The translations under genes were made by a program, and so were the position numbers. 64,000 nucleotides of DNA, taken from Nematopogon swammerdamellus. Lineage: Eukaryota > Arthropoda > Insecta > Lepidoptera > Adelidae. The notes beneath the pieces are model-generated. The model was not told the DNA's origin, did no database searches, and saw only the letters and a list, made by a program, of their open reading frames with translations. Positions within the stretch are counted from its first letter, which is position 1. Every line of letters starts with the position of its first letter. The stretch is taken from NCBI GenBank assembly GCA_946902875.1, contig OX336340.1:7895739-7959738 (forward strand), read 5' to 3'. This document shows, in pieces, positions 22,935 through 33,649 of this stretch.

Positions 22935-23030
22935 TTCATATAGTTATTTCGACCGTCTTTCATTCGGTGGGATTATACTAATCCTAGTTGGCTTAGCTGA
23001 ACCACCTGCCCAATCTAATAAGATAAAAGG
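22935..23030 (-). mobile_element. Decayed SINE copy
   Basis: Weak minus-strand match: TTTCGACCGTCTTTCATTCG, then an AATCCTAGTTGGCTTAGC-type version of the ACCAACCCGGGCGGG block, then CCACCTGCCCAATCTAATAAG. Confidence 0.45.
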
Positions 23031-23410
23031 GATAACCTTTCCTAACTTTAGTTATAATACCTAGGCAATTCATTGAATTGTACTATATTATTGATACTAT
23101 AAGTCAGTATTTTCCTGAGTGTTTGTCACATTCACTCAAGTATTTTTCCAAACAAAGTAGGTCAATTTGGGCTAAGGGAGGGCTAAGGGCGAGGAATTCC
23201 TTGTAAGCGACTATGAATAGGAGCCTCGGGCACACCTTCGGATAACCCTGCGATTGTCTGCTATATTTATATATATCTGATATATATTTATTTTAGTTAT
23301 AACTTAAAATAATTTTGACGAGTCACGTAGCTATATAGGTTTTTTTTTATTGTAATAGAAATAAACAATCTTGCGGCAGGTAGACACACAGACAGACTGA
23401 CTAAGGAATC

Positions 23411-23640
23411 TCACCATATGTGTATCTTGCACCATTTTTGGTACGGACGACTAAAATACTAAAGAAATTACAGAAATCGTTCCTATGTCGTACGGCGAAA
23501 ATATGGAACGGACTTCCGGCGAGTGGGTTCCCCACCACCTATAACCTGGGAATGTTCAAATGGCGTGTTAATAAATTAGACAACGACCTCTTTGTCCGCC
23601 TTGTAGCTGGCATGGCGCCTCTCTGAGCGTGGTTTCGCGA
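23411..23640 (+). pseudogene. LINE ORF2 C-terminal fragment
   Basis: A plus-strand open frame ends MFKWRVNKLDNDLFV..APL. It contains FLCRTAKIWNGLPASGFPTT, the LWN.LP-type C-terminal signature of Jockey/CR1-like retrotransposons, about 30 residues before a basic stretch. It differs from the 8797 family, so at least two LINE lineages are present. Upstream catalytic domains are missing. The frame shows no internal stop but is only a fragment. Confidence 0.65.
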
Positions 23641-23697
23641 GGAGTGGTGTTATTGGCTGTGTCTTAATCTTGTGTGTTAACCTTTTGGGCAAAGAGA

Positions 23698-23718
23698 CCC
23701 CCCCCCCCCCCCCCCCCC
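23698..23718. repeat. C21 homopolymer
   Basis: Twenty-one uninterrupted C residues; length may be unreliable in assembly. Confidence 0.95.
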
Positions 23719-23811
23719 GTGCCGATAATCCATAAAAAAAAGATAAAATCTGAATGCAAATGCAAAGAAGGGTTGAGAATTATCAAAAATATCGGACCAA
23801 AGCCCGCAAGC

Positions 23812-24221
23812 GTGCGGGGCCGGTACTTTAAAAGAATAGCCCCACTGCATCTCTCCCCGTGTATGTCGTAAAAGGCGACTAAGGGATATGACTCCCTTCT
23901 TATATTACTAGGTGGTAGGGTTTAACCCGGTTTAGGGGGAGAACGCCTACGGTGTTAAGCTATACCTTTTGCAAAAAAAATTTCAAGTGCAATAAATATA
24001 TTTTGATTTGATTTTTGAACCCGCCTGAATGCACACCGCACTGAATGAAAGGTCGGTCGAAACGGCTATGTAAATAGTTTGTGTTTTCCGTCCAGTTCAG
24101 TGTAGCCGGCACGACGAAGGGAAGCACTGACGTGGCACCAAGTTCATCCGGTGTTATGGGCTGACATCACGGATGTAGTGGGTGAGGTAGCTAGACGTGT
24201 CAGTTTACATTAAAAAAAAAG
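23812..24221 (+). mobile_element. SINE with alternative head and an insertion
   Basis: The head GTGCGGGGCCGGTACTTTAA through GTATGTCGTAAAAGGCGACT is that of the 1-262 and 45625-45950 copies. The body begins with TACTAGGTGGTAGGG. About 23937-24013 is an insert resembling a LINE 3' end (GCCTACGGTGTTAAG..GCAATAAATATATTTTG). The body then resumes and ends in an A tail. Confidence 0.75.
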
Positions 24222-24794
24222 TAACACAAGTATAAGAAGTATAAGAAATAATCTACCGACATAAGTAAGTAGTGCTGCAATATTGGGTATTATATGAAAT
24301 GGGTGCGCTAACATGATTACGAACATGAAACGTGGAAGATAAGGCTGCCGTTTCAGCGAATGATCCCGACCTCCAGACATGACGTTGCGGGTTTGGCACG
24401 AATTACCGATAAATAATAATATGCTTCGGAGTTTGTTTGTAAGGTACTTACTTACAATATAAAAACGCAAGCTCCCGAGTACAACACATATTTACGTATA
24501 TAACATCATGATACAAAATGAATATATGCTTTATTGAACAACTGAAAAAAGTTGACAAAATACATTAAACTTACGTTCATAACAACCTTTTCTGTACCTA
24601 CTATTATACATTTTAAGTTCCGTGCGTTTGTGACTTGGGATTTATCCCGATTGATGTTCTCGAAAACCATTGCATAAAACTAGAGTTTCATTTTAAGAAA
24701 TATATATTACTTTCTACAAGACTACTTTCTACATCTACTTTCCCAATAAGGAGCTTAAAACGCAATTGGATTTATTTGACTTGATAGAAAAAAA
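24222..24794. other. No gene recognised
   Basis: AT-rich. ATGCTTTATTGAACAACTG at about 24525 resembles a LINE 3' tail; nothing else seen. Confidence 0.55.
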
Positions 24795-25040
24795 AGCGGT
24801 CGAGTGCGAGTCGAACTCACGTGGTGACGATTCCGTACCATTCCGTTTTCCGTGAGAACTCTAAGATTCTATTATTCCCTTTTTTTATTATTTTAGATTA
24901 AGTAGTGTCGGAGATAAAGAAAAGGGCGGAATGCTCGATTTTCGTATAATTTCTTTAATCTCTTTTATAATATGCATTTTAAAATTATAATGTTCCGTTT
25001 TTTCCTCTATTGAGGTAGGGAACGCTAAAAATTGTAAAGT
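24795..25040 (+). repeat. GCGAGTCGAACTCAC dispersed repeat
   Basis: Shares GCGGTCGAGTGCGAGTCGAA, ATTCCGTTTTCCGTGAGAAC and GATGCTCGATTT-like parts with 10190-10700. It ends in GGTAGGGAACGCTAAAAATT. Confidence 0.65.
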
Positions 25041-25740
25041 ATGCTCTCGAAAATTTGGAAAAACCATGCTCAGTGCAGTTCATCATGCTAGTCATGTAAT
25101 GAATGACTAATAATTTTACATAATAGTTAAAAGATACAATACTCCTTCCTGTCAAGGTGAGTATTGTTTATTTGATTAAACATTGCGCCTACAATTTAAT
25201 ATTTATTGATTATGCACTTATGTATGTCCTCCAAACACCATGGTTTACATTACATAATAAATAAGGAGATCCCGATTTAATTTCCCGCGAACGATGCCAG
25301 ATAAAGTCAGGCCACCGAGACGAGATAAAGAAAGTATACGAACTGACCTTACACTGAGTTGCGTTACGACTGTAAGCGATTTGTCTCTGTCATTTCCTTC
25401 GCACGCAATAAAGTTAGAAATGGCTGTCGCTAGGTGTTTCATAGTAGTAGAAAGCGATTGATGCACGAGTTCATAACATTTGGGTCGAAATGCGAATTTA
25501 AGTTCATTCCTACTCAAAATGCGCTCGAAGCGTTGACGATGTTGTTTTCGTTTCCGTGTTTTGTTTAGTTTGTTGCATTGATTTTATAGGTTTGTTGTTA
25601 TAAATTCGTTATAGGAAGTTATTATTTTCTTCTTTATTTTCACGTTTTTTCGTCATACAGGTACATATTTATATTAATTTTATATAATTATAAAATAAAA
25701 TAGCTATACAAAATTAATAAAAACAGAGAAAAACAGAAAA
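25041..25740. other. No gene recognised
   Basis: AT-rich; short frames only, without protein-like features. Confidence 0.55.
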
Positions 25741-25856
25741 ACGGTATTCTCGCCGGCGGCGGGAGGCGGACCTCCAAGAACGCCGGCGGGTGCAGGCCAT
25801 GGCTACGGAGCTCTCCGGGACGACGCGAGGCAAGCTACGAGCGATAGGTGGTGGTA

Positions 25857-26500
25857 CTAGACACGTAGGCCACCACCACCCCCATCTCGGAGAGCTTCGT
25901 ATCCACCGGCTGCGGGGCGACGACACGCAGTCCTTTCATGGATGTTGATCCTCGTGCGTGCGCTGCGGTTGCGCACCGTACCGCCACGCCGGTAGCGCGG
26001 GCTGTAGTCAGAATACAGAGCCCCGATAGCCCCAAGCAGGCCGGTTGATGTGGCGGACATCGTCTTCCCGTCGTAGGTCTTGTGGCGGGAGCACGATGTT
26101 GTTCGTCGTCGTCGCCGGCAGATGTCGGCGATGCAGCGGCGAACCTTGGTGGTGGGTGTGCGCTGTCGTGGAAGAAGTGGCAGGTAAGCGAAACACAGGT
26201 ACACGTCAACGTCGTCGTCGTCGGTGTAAGCGAGGAAGGCGGCGTAATCGTGCGGGGCGGCGGCGCGCTGCTGGCGCGGCAGACTCCACGCAAGCTGCGG
26301 TGCGCCCTCACCGCGCCCTCCTCTGGCACGGGGCGGGGACGCCGGTCGTGTCGTGTCCCTGTCTTCTGCCGTGCTGTCTTTGACAGTCGTCACCATATTC
26401 TGGGGGTTGCACACCATGCGAGGTGCTGCGCCGGTGGTGGTGGGGCCGCGCAAACACGTGAACTCGGTTTCTTCGTCCTCAAAACTCGGTTTTAATTTTT
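25857..26500 (-). CDS. Doubtful GC-rich open frame
   Basis: The minus strand is open for about 210 codons from just after a TGA near 26500 to a TAG at 25859-25857. In-frame stretches include FEDEETEFTCLRGP, VCNPQNMVTTVKD and APHDYAAFLAYTDDDDVDVY, with GC-rich third positions. These read like protein. However, the block is so GC-rich that several frames on both strands are open, and a good CAG/GTAAGC donor sits on the plus strand at about 26185. No domain was recognised, and no clear start codon or splice sites fix the boundaries. It could be an exon, a decayed exon or a non-coding GC island. Confidence 0.25.
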
Positions 26501-26676
26501 TTCATCTCGGAGGAAAAATTTTTGCGACTTGTCACTTTGACAGCTTCTTCTTATTTTCTTATTGTTAGTTTTGTTGCCGTCGGAGTCATCAGCAGCGGTG
26601 ATACGCGCGCGCGCTCTTTATCTCGTCTCGATGGCCCTAGTTTATATAGTAACGTATTCAGACTGAAACCACTAAA

Positions 26677-26729
26677 GAAACGCACACCTCTGAATCTAAT
26701 AGCATATTAGATTCAGAGGTGTGCGTTTC
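26677..26729. repeat. Perfect 24-bp hairpin
   Basis: The left arm 26677-26700 and right arm 26706-26729 are exact complements around a 5-base loop (AGCAT). The direct repeat TTCAGACTGA lies on both sides (26658 and 26758). A short GC-rich hairpin (CGCCCCGGCGGCGGCGGGGC) follows. Confidence 0.9.
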
Positions 26730-26759
26730 GCCCCGGCGGCGGCGGGGCGTAGCTAATTT

Positions 26760-27626
26760 CAGACTGACAAAGTTTTAAGGCAAGGCGTTCTATTCGATTT
26801 TTTTGTAACAATTTAGAAAAAAATCCGTGTAAAGTCTTACACTATCAAACGCTGCGTAATTCCAATGAAAGCGGTCGGCATTGTGGACTTATATTTAAAA
26901 GGTTTTCGGAAAAGCTGACAGACGGATGAACAAAGCGCTTAGGAAGGAGTACATTTCGCTTCGATATAAAGGTGGGTCTTTAATGTTGACATAGTAAGAC
27001 AATTAGCAATTTTGTGGTCATTTGATACTAAGGTAAGAGATAATATGGCTGAGATTCTGACCTGAATTAAACTCCTATTGCGAAATATGAATGTAAGAGT
27101 ATAGAGAAATGATAAACGTTGGTTTAGTAAATTTTGTAAAATATAGAGAAACCTTAGAAATGCCTTTGAAATCATTGCATAAAACGTAAGTAAATCTCAT
27201 ACCCTACCGACACCTACGTTACACGTATACGACTGCTTATAAAGCAACCTCTATGATTAAATGAAAACTTACCATCAGCAGTAAAACGATTCATGAGAAC
27301 CGCAGATTTCGACATAAAAATTGATAAGATGTTTCTTCAGCATGACGTGAATCGCTTACCTCAACGAAGGTAAAATAATTTGTTTGAGGTTACGATCGTT
27401 TGATGATACATCCGTAGTATAAATTGATTCTATTTTCCTGTGAAGAGACTCATTTTATGGTTCGTGTCGTGTCGTGATATATTTACTGAGTAGCTTTACT
27501 TTTATAAGATAAAAAAAGTTAAATTACAAATTTAAAAAACTCCCGACCCTTAAAAAGTCAAAAATAATTTGTTTACTTAATTAAAGGAGTCGGGGGACCG
27601 CTAAGTAAATATCCGCGCAGACTGAG
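26760..27626. other. No gene recognised
   Basis: AT-rich sequence without coding or transposon signals. Confidence 0.55.
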
Positions 27627-27715
27627 GCACCTGTCAGGTCAGCGTGCGACCCACAGAACGTGCGACCGAATGTCCATGGGGGTCGTTGGACACCTTAGGG
27701 TGGTTTAAGAGCCTT
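27627..27715 (+). repeat. LINE 3' end fragment
   Basis: Plus-strand copy of the 8797-9008 LINE end: ACCTGTCAGG, then GTGCGACCGAATGTCCATGG and GACACCTTAGGGTGG. Confidence 0.6.
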
Positions 27716-27966
27716 CTAAGAGATTTCTATAAAAAAACAAATTACAGTAGAGGACTCCCCAATTCCCCATGCACAGTGCGCACACATAATAGCATTTACG
27801 TCCATTACTTATGGTACGTTGACACGATGCGAGGTTTCACGCACGAGAAGCATGCCGCATTCTCGAACGAGAAAACTCGCATTCGTGAAGCGTTCGTGGA
27901 ACTGTTTACACTATTCCACATCTCGTTCGAGTTCGTCTGTGTTTCTCTGTTTTGACAGTTGCAAAA

Positions 27967-28077
27967 ATGGAGTCTGTAGACGAAGGTTTGGTGTGTATTG
28001 GTACAATTTTAGCGTTTATTATTATAACACGGCGTTTGATAAGAAACAAAATAAAGAAGAAAAAACAGAAAAGATCT
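27967..28077 (+). pseudogene. Harbinger transposase N-terminus, interrupted
   Basis: ATG at 27967 (AAAAATGGAG context) begins MESVDEGLVCIGTILAF and runs through a hydrophobic stretch into a Lys/Arg-rich segment ending KKKKQKRS. There the SINE interrupts it. After the SINE the frame resumes at 28687 with RSMWIRKWISILYKDNSI, resembling the basic W.R.W motif near the start of PIF/Harbinger nucleases, and then ends. The DDE catalytic core is absent, so it cannot be active. Confidence 0.6.
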
Positions 28078-28686
28078 TTTTTTTTATAGAAACTGACACG
28101 GTTGGCTACATCACCTACAACATCCGTGATGTCAGCCCATAACACATTGGTGAACTAGGTGCCATGTCAGTGCATCCCTTCGGTCGTGTCGGCTACACTG
28201 AACTGGACGGAAAATACAAACTATTTACATAGACCTACAACATCCGTGATGTCAGCCCATAACACATTGGTGAACTAGGTGCCATGTCAGTGCTTCCCTT
28301 CGGTCGTGTCGGCTACACTGAACTGGACCAAAAATACAAACTATTTACATAGACCTACAACATCCGTGATGTCAGCCCATAACACATTGGTGAACTAGGT
28401 GCCATGTCAGTGCTTCCCTTCGTTCGTGTCGGCTACACTGAGCTGGATGGAAAATACAAACTATTTACATAGACCTACAACATCTGTGATGTCAGCCCAT
28501 AACACATTGGTGAACTAGGTGCCATGTCAGTGCTTCCCTTCGGTCGTGTCGGCTACACTGAACTGGACGGAAAATACAAACTATTTACATAGGTAGCCGT
28601 TTCGACTGACCTTTCATTCAGTGCGGTGGTACCAACCCGGGCGGGTTAAACCCTACCACCTAGTAATATAAGAAGGGAGTCATCTG
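28078..28686 (-). mobile_element. SINE insertion with internal tandem expansion
   Basis: Minus-strand SINE with a T-run tail at 28078. The body is expanded by four 120-bp units, and a short piece of the alternative head ends at AGGGAGTCATCTG. It is flanked by AGATCT at 28072-28077 and 28687-28692, a likely 6-bp target duplication inside the Harbinger coding sequence. Confidence 0.8.
28113..28592 (-). repeat. Four 120-bp tandem units inside SINE
   Basis: Units start at 28113, 28233, 28353 and 28473 with no length change and only a few substitutions. Each spans the 3' half of the SINE body from ACCTACAACATCC to CTATTTACATAG. Other copies in the window have one unit. Confidence 0.95.
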
Positions 28687-29131
28687 AGATCTATGTGGAT
28701 AAGGAAATGGATAAGTATATTATATAAAGATAACTCAATCATTTGCACATCAGTCCACTTTGTCATGGTGCCGTAAACAATCAAAAACCACTAAGAAAAC
28801 TTTTTTGCACCAACAAACTTCGTGCGAGACGCTCCTCTCGAACGCCAACTAATAAACATGCATGAACTCGTTCGCGCGCGAACGACGCTGCGTTCGTGCA
28901 CACATGCGAGCTTGCGAGAACTGTCTACACGGTGCGTGAATGCGTTCGAGAAGCATTTCTCGTGCGTGAACTCGCATCGTGTCAACCAGGCATTACTCTG
29001 TCGAGCGTGTCGTGTATCGTAAATTTGAGCGCTATATTCATAGTTTAATTCACAGAATTCGATTACTGTGTGTGCACTTTGCTAGAAGTGGCATAAAATA
29101 AAACTTGTAAAATAATATTGAAAAACTACCT

Positions 29132-29296
29132 GTACCCTTATCACGAGATTTAACCTACACCGCGTACTACGCTACGCCGTGGTCTCCGCATCATTTTGTA
29201 TGGAGAAACGGAGCAGCGCCTCTAGTGATTGATTTGCGAACTTGTACACGGCGTAGCGTAGTACGCGGTGTAGGTTAAATCTCGTGATAAGGGTAC
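29132..29296. mobile_element. 165-bp MITE, perfect 50-bp inverted repeats
   Basis: Arms 29132-29181 and 29247-29296 are exact complements, starting GTACCCTTATCACGAG. The spacer is 65 bp. If the target is TA, the ends are CCCTTATC; the superfamily is not certain. No coding sequence. Confidence 0.85.
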
Positions 29297-29989
29297 TGGT
29301 ATAGCGTGTGCATAAGAACGTCGAAACGAAGGACAAGGCCCGACTCCATAATGGTACTTATAATAATACCCTTTCCATGTGAGTATATTTTTCTTTATTC
29401 CATATGTAGGTACATCCCAAAGGGGACTCCAAAGATGATCGAATAGTATAAGGTCGGCTGATAGCCGCACAGCGCCTTGTTTCTTTGAAGTGACACGGAT
29501 CGGCCCCGAAGTTACGTGCTTAGGTAGCGCGAGCGAGGCCGGAGGGCGAGCGGGCGGCGCGGGTTGAGGCCGGGCCGCCTCCGCTGCCGGTTAGGGCAGG
29601 GTCACACGCGACGGCCCGTTATCTCCTTCCGAAGAGAGGCTCGCTCAGGAAGCACCACCCCGGTCTTATCTGTGCCGGATCGCCCGCGCTCACGATGTTG
29701 TTGAATTCGTTACAGAGTCGTGCTGCTTTGTCGCGTCACGATTTCCGCACACCATTGCTCTATCTAGCTAGAGAGTGACCTTTGGGAACGCCGCAATGTA
29801 ATGTCTTAAAGGAAATGCCTCAATTTCAAATGTAATTATTACGATTTAATAATATTTTCCTCCGGAATAACGACATAATTTTTTTTTTATATTACTATAT
29901 TTAGTTGGTTATTTGGATATTACATATTATATTCTGAAGAAAGTGACTTGCAAATCAAATCATGAGTAGGTAGGTACTTAACAAATTAT
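29297..29989. other. GC-rich patch, no gene recognised
   Basis: 29505-29700 is strongly GC-rich and contains CTTATCTG (GATA-like) sites, but no convincing frame. It could be a regulatory or 5' untranslated region; nothing supports a specific role. Confidence 0.4.
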
Positions 29990-30085
29990 ACCTACATTAT
30001 AATATTATATTAATATAATAATAATATACAACAATAACAATATAATATTATAATATATTATATTAATTATAATATTATAAAGAGG
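29990..30085. repeat. AT-only low-complexity tract
   Basis: Irregular TAATATTATA repeats over about 90 bp with almost no G or C. Confidence 0.85.
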
Positions 30086-32492
30086 TAAAGTTGTAAGTTT
30101 GGATGGAGAAGGGAATCTCCGAAAATACTCATCCGATTTTAAAAATTATTTTACCAATATTTAGAATGAAACTTCAGAAAGGACATAGGTTATGCGGACA
30201 AAAGTTAAATAAAACAATCTTTATTCCTTATTAATTTCTTCTTCTTAATTCCTTATTTAAACTTAAAAGAAGAACCGTTTTTTTTTTTTTTATATTAGAC
30301 TCGCATGATTACTACAAATGAATTGTGTGCAACTTGTGTGTTGCAGAAATGTTCCTCGATTAGCGATGGTGTATAACGTCATTTTATTGAAGCTGCGGGT
30401 CCCCGGACGATTATAGCGGCTATTTCGAGGCTGAAGCTTAAAAATTAATGGATGGGCTTGAGGAAAGGTTGCCTCCACCTGCGCCCCCGCGCGACACCTT
30501 CCACCCCAACCCACCCCGCCGCCGCGCCTCCCCGTCCGCTTCGTCCGCTCGATGTCTATAGGAAACGTTTTCGCTTGAAAAAATAAATTGTGCAGGTTGA
30601 AATAGTAACAATAATTAGTGCAAAGGCAACAAGTACTTTGATGATCGTTGCTAATACTATATTTATTTTTTGTCGAATTTATTTAAAATCTAAATCTTTT
30701 CATTAATAATTAAAATGGCGAAATTCTTACTACCAGTATTTTTTTTTATATTTTTAAGAAGTTATTAGTCGAAAATAATGTATAATAATATACTCGGAAA
30801 TGGCTTTGCTTTGCCTGTTCCCAGACATCTGCTCTTCGTATTATCCTAAACGGTCTTACAAGACATTGTTTGCGGGCGAGGCTATATCGGCCATCCAAGT
30901 GAACGACCTACACCCGGTCACCGAGTTCCAATGGAGCCCTATTTTCGCTAAATTGCTCCCAGGACGTCGCACGTTGCCCATCCAGGCACATTTTCCGAGT
31001 ACACACCGCCCACGCTCTGCATAACTGGCAGATATTAACTGCCCACGGTTAATTGGGTAAAACCTATTGCTGCCGAAACGTTTTTGAATAAAGTGCCTTA
31101 GGGTAAATTTACGGATATAAGGGTACACACCTGACGAAAGCGGACGAAGCCTGACGAACGAAAGCAAACGACGACTACCCGACGACGTCGCGCGGCCATA
31201 TAAATTAATAATTTTTTTGGCCGTATTCTGAAACGAGTCGGTTAACATTAGCTAGGTACATATAAAAATACTATTTTTGTAGAAAGTGTTTCGACGTTCG
31301 AGGGATTTTTGGAAACCATACCTGTTGAAACCTCGAAAAAAATGTTTTAAATAATTATGCCGGCGCCGCCAGTCGAGTCTAGGCTGTGGCAAACCGGAGA
31401 CATTCCGCGCCCGTGCGTGTCGTGCGCGCGAGTGAACGGCGAATTCGTTCGCTCTCGTTTATCAGGTGTGTGCTACCATATTTAAGGGTGCGTGGGCACG
31501 AGCTTGCCTCCAATAGCGTAATTACCCAATGTGTCCCGGCAATAAAAAATGCGCGGGGAGTACGCGGCACGAATATGAAATATCGGACGTTTCCTCTCGC
31601 GTGCCACTCGAACACCGGAATCTATCATACTCACATTTCTTTCGCGACAAGGTTTTATATCTATCTAGTTACCTAAAGTGACTTAACCGTAAAACTGAAC
31701 TCGCAGAAATTGATTTGAAATATTAGGATGTTGACTTTAGAAAAGAAAAAGTTATTGTAAAACTGAATTATGCCGTCTGTACTAGACTAGACTCGTTGTC
31801 GCTCACCTGTGGGCTTGTCTGAATTGTGGAATTTCTCTGGTCCGATTTTAGTTTCGGTAAATTGTAAAAGTTTATTTAGTAACGTGCCGGCCGGCATCCA
31901 CCCACAGACCAATTTGTGTTGTTTTATTTGAGCCTTCAGGGTATTCGGCCGATACCTTTTCGCAAACCCTCAATCGGTTAGTTTAGATACAAATTTCTAT
32001 TTCGCAGTTTCATTTCTTATTTTAATTAAATATCTATCTTAGGCATTACAATAACGAATCGTTCGTTCATTCTTTCATTGTTTTGTTATGAGCGTTAATG
32101 AATATAATATTTTTTTTTCAATTTCTTTTAGCTGAGATCCTATGTAATAGGCTTATAAAGTGTGACAACTTTCAGAGTATAATGTTGCAGCGATCCATTG
32201 CGATTAATTAAAATAAAAAAAAGTATATAATAATAACATACATACATATATCAACATGTTAAACATACAACATATTCTCGCGGACCCATAATTAAAAAGT
32301 GAATTATGTTGAAAACATAGTTTTGCGGTTTTTTGTGATTGTATTTATTAATTTCATTCTTAGGTTAGGTACACTTGAACAATCACGTCCCCAAGCTTAC
32401 AAATAAACTACGAGCGTGCGTAACTACCTCCTGGTCTATTTCAAGTACGACAGCTAGTAATAATGTACAAATCAAATGTACAAATAAGCTTG
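30086..32492. other. No gene recognised
   Basis: Mostly AT-rich. A GC-rich pyrimidine patch lies at 30470-30550. About 31380-31620 is less AT-rich with open frames on both strands but no recognisable product. Confidence 0.5.
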
Positions 32493-32548
32493 ACGTTGGC
32501 GTTCATTCACCTCACAGCGTACCCACTTCTCAAGCTAACGTTATGTGT
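32493..32548 (-). repeat. Short mariner fragment
   Basis: About 50 bp nearly identical to 33330-33378 within the mariner just downstream (GCTTGACGTTGGCGTTCATT, then CTCACAGCGTACCCACTTCT). It is a second, mostly deleted copy. Confidence 0.7.
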
Positions 32549-32596
32549 AGCGCACGAAAATAAAAGTGATCAAAGTCGAAATGTTTTCAGTTTTAA

Positions 32597-33640
32597 TTTG
32601 TTATTAGGTGCTTTGCTTACCTATGAATTGCCGTTTTATAAAAAAAAAAATTATTTGTTTTATATGAATATTAGAAATATTGAATTGATTGAAACATTAT
32701 CTACATAGTTTTGCCATTATAATGGTAGTTGATTTATGACTTTGTCTGTAAATTTCCTGTGGGCGGGAGTCGACAAATTCTATGAACGCATTTTTCACCG
32801 ACTCTACAGTGTATTTTTTCCCCTTGTAATTTGGAAAACAATTATAATCAATTGGAACAAGGTTAGGCGAGTATGTTGGGTGACGGAAAGCCACCAGCTT
32901 CAGCTCTTGCAGCTTAAATACCGTCTGCCGTGAAGTGCGCGGTCGGGCGTTGTCGTGAAGCAGCAGTGGCGATGAGCAATTGACCAGCTTCAGTTGTTTT
33001 ACTGCGAGTATCGGTGCGAGCTTCTCCATCATTGTCTTCAATTCGTAACAATATTTATGTATGCAGTTACAGTTGAGCTAGATCTTATGAAGCTTTAGAG
33101 AATAACACCTACGCAGGACCACCATACATACCGTTACCATAAGCTTATTTTGGGTGATCTTTCGTTTTGAGCATTGTTTGGCTGGAGCTCCGAACACTGC
33201 GATGATCGCTCACGGCTGTCATACAAGACCCATTTTTCATCGCAAGTAACGATCCTACCGCGGATCCTACTCAGAACTCCCTCGATATTGTGTCGACTCA
33301 GCAAAGCATCGGAGGCATATCGTCGCGAGCTTGACGTTGGCGTTCATTCACCTCACAGCGTACCCACTTCTCGAGCTTCTTTACTTTGCCGAGGTTATGT
33401 AAATTACATAATATTATTTTGTAATTTACGTTGAAAGCTGCTACTAGCTCAGTCTTAGTTTCAGATGGGTCCGCTTTCACTATTTCTTTAAATTCCGCAT
33501 CTTTAACCTTAGTCTCCAGTTTTTTTTTCCACGGAGTTACTTGTTCAGGCCGAAATTTCCAGACCAGAAGTGATCAAGTCAAAGACGTGCAGTGCGTTCG
33601 CTTGCAGTGTTTAGCCTATACACATAATTGATGTTAGTAC
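32597..33640 (-). pseudogene. Mariner transposase, decayed
   Basis: Read on the minus strand, pieces appear in mariner order. First the N-terminal DNA-binding part (KADPSETKTELVAAFNV and LGKVKKLEKWV). Then RSSSQTMLKTKDHPK, and then HDNARPRTSRQTVFKLQEL with the second catalytic-D region and RHPTYSPNLVPIDY. Then comes EFVDSRPQEIYR near the C-terminus. Frames change at several points (near 33300, 33150-33050 and 32740) and stops intervene, so no functional enzyme is possible. A TTAGGT-type terminus with TTAGGTGCTTTGCTTACC lies at about 32605; the other end near 33675 is unclear. Confidence 0.85.
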
Positions 33641-33649
33641 CGCGATGGA

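Larger units (their letters stand above)
27812..28992 (+). mobile_element. PIF/Harbinger remnant split by SINE
   Basis: The inverted termini share GTTGACACGATGCGAG and TTCACGCACGAGAA with the complement of the right end. Both sides are flanked by TTA (27809-27811 and 28993-28995), the expected 3-bp TWA duplication. Only about 570 bp is Harbinger sequence: 27812-28077 plus 28687-28992. The rest is a SINE. Most of the transposase and any Myb-like second gene are missing, so this is a deletion derivative. Confidence 0.75.

Noticed and set aside
26045..26568. Plus-strand frames in the GC-rich block with signal-peptide-like starts
   Set aside because: Several begin at non-ATG codons and overlap in different frames; no single frame is favoured.
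29505..29700. GC-rich patch as a CpG-island promoter
   Set aside because: No TATA box, initiator pair or downstream coding exon could be tied to it.
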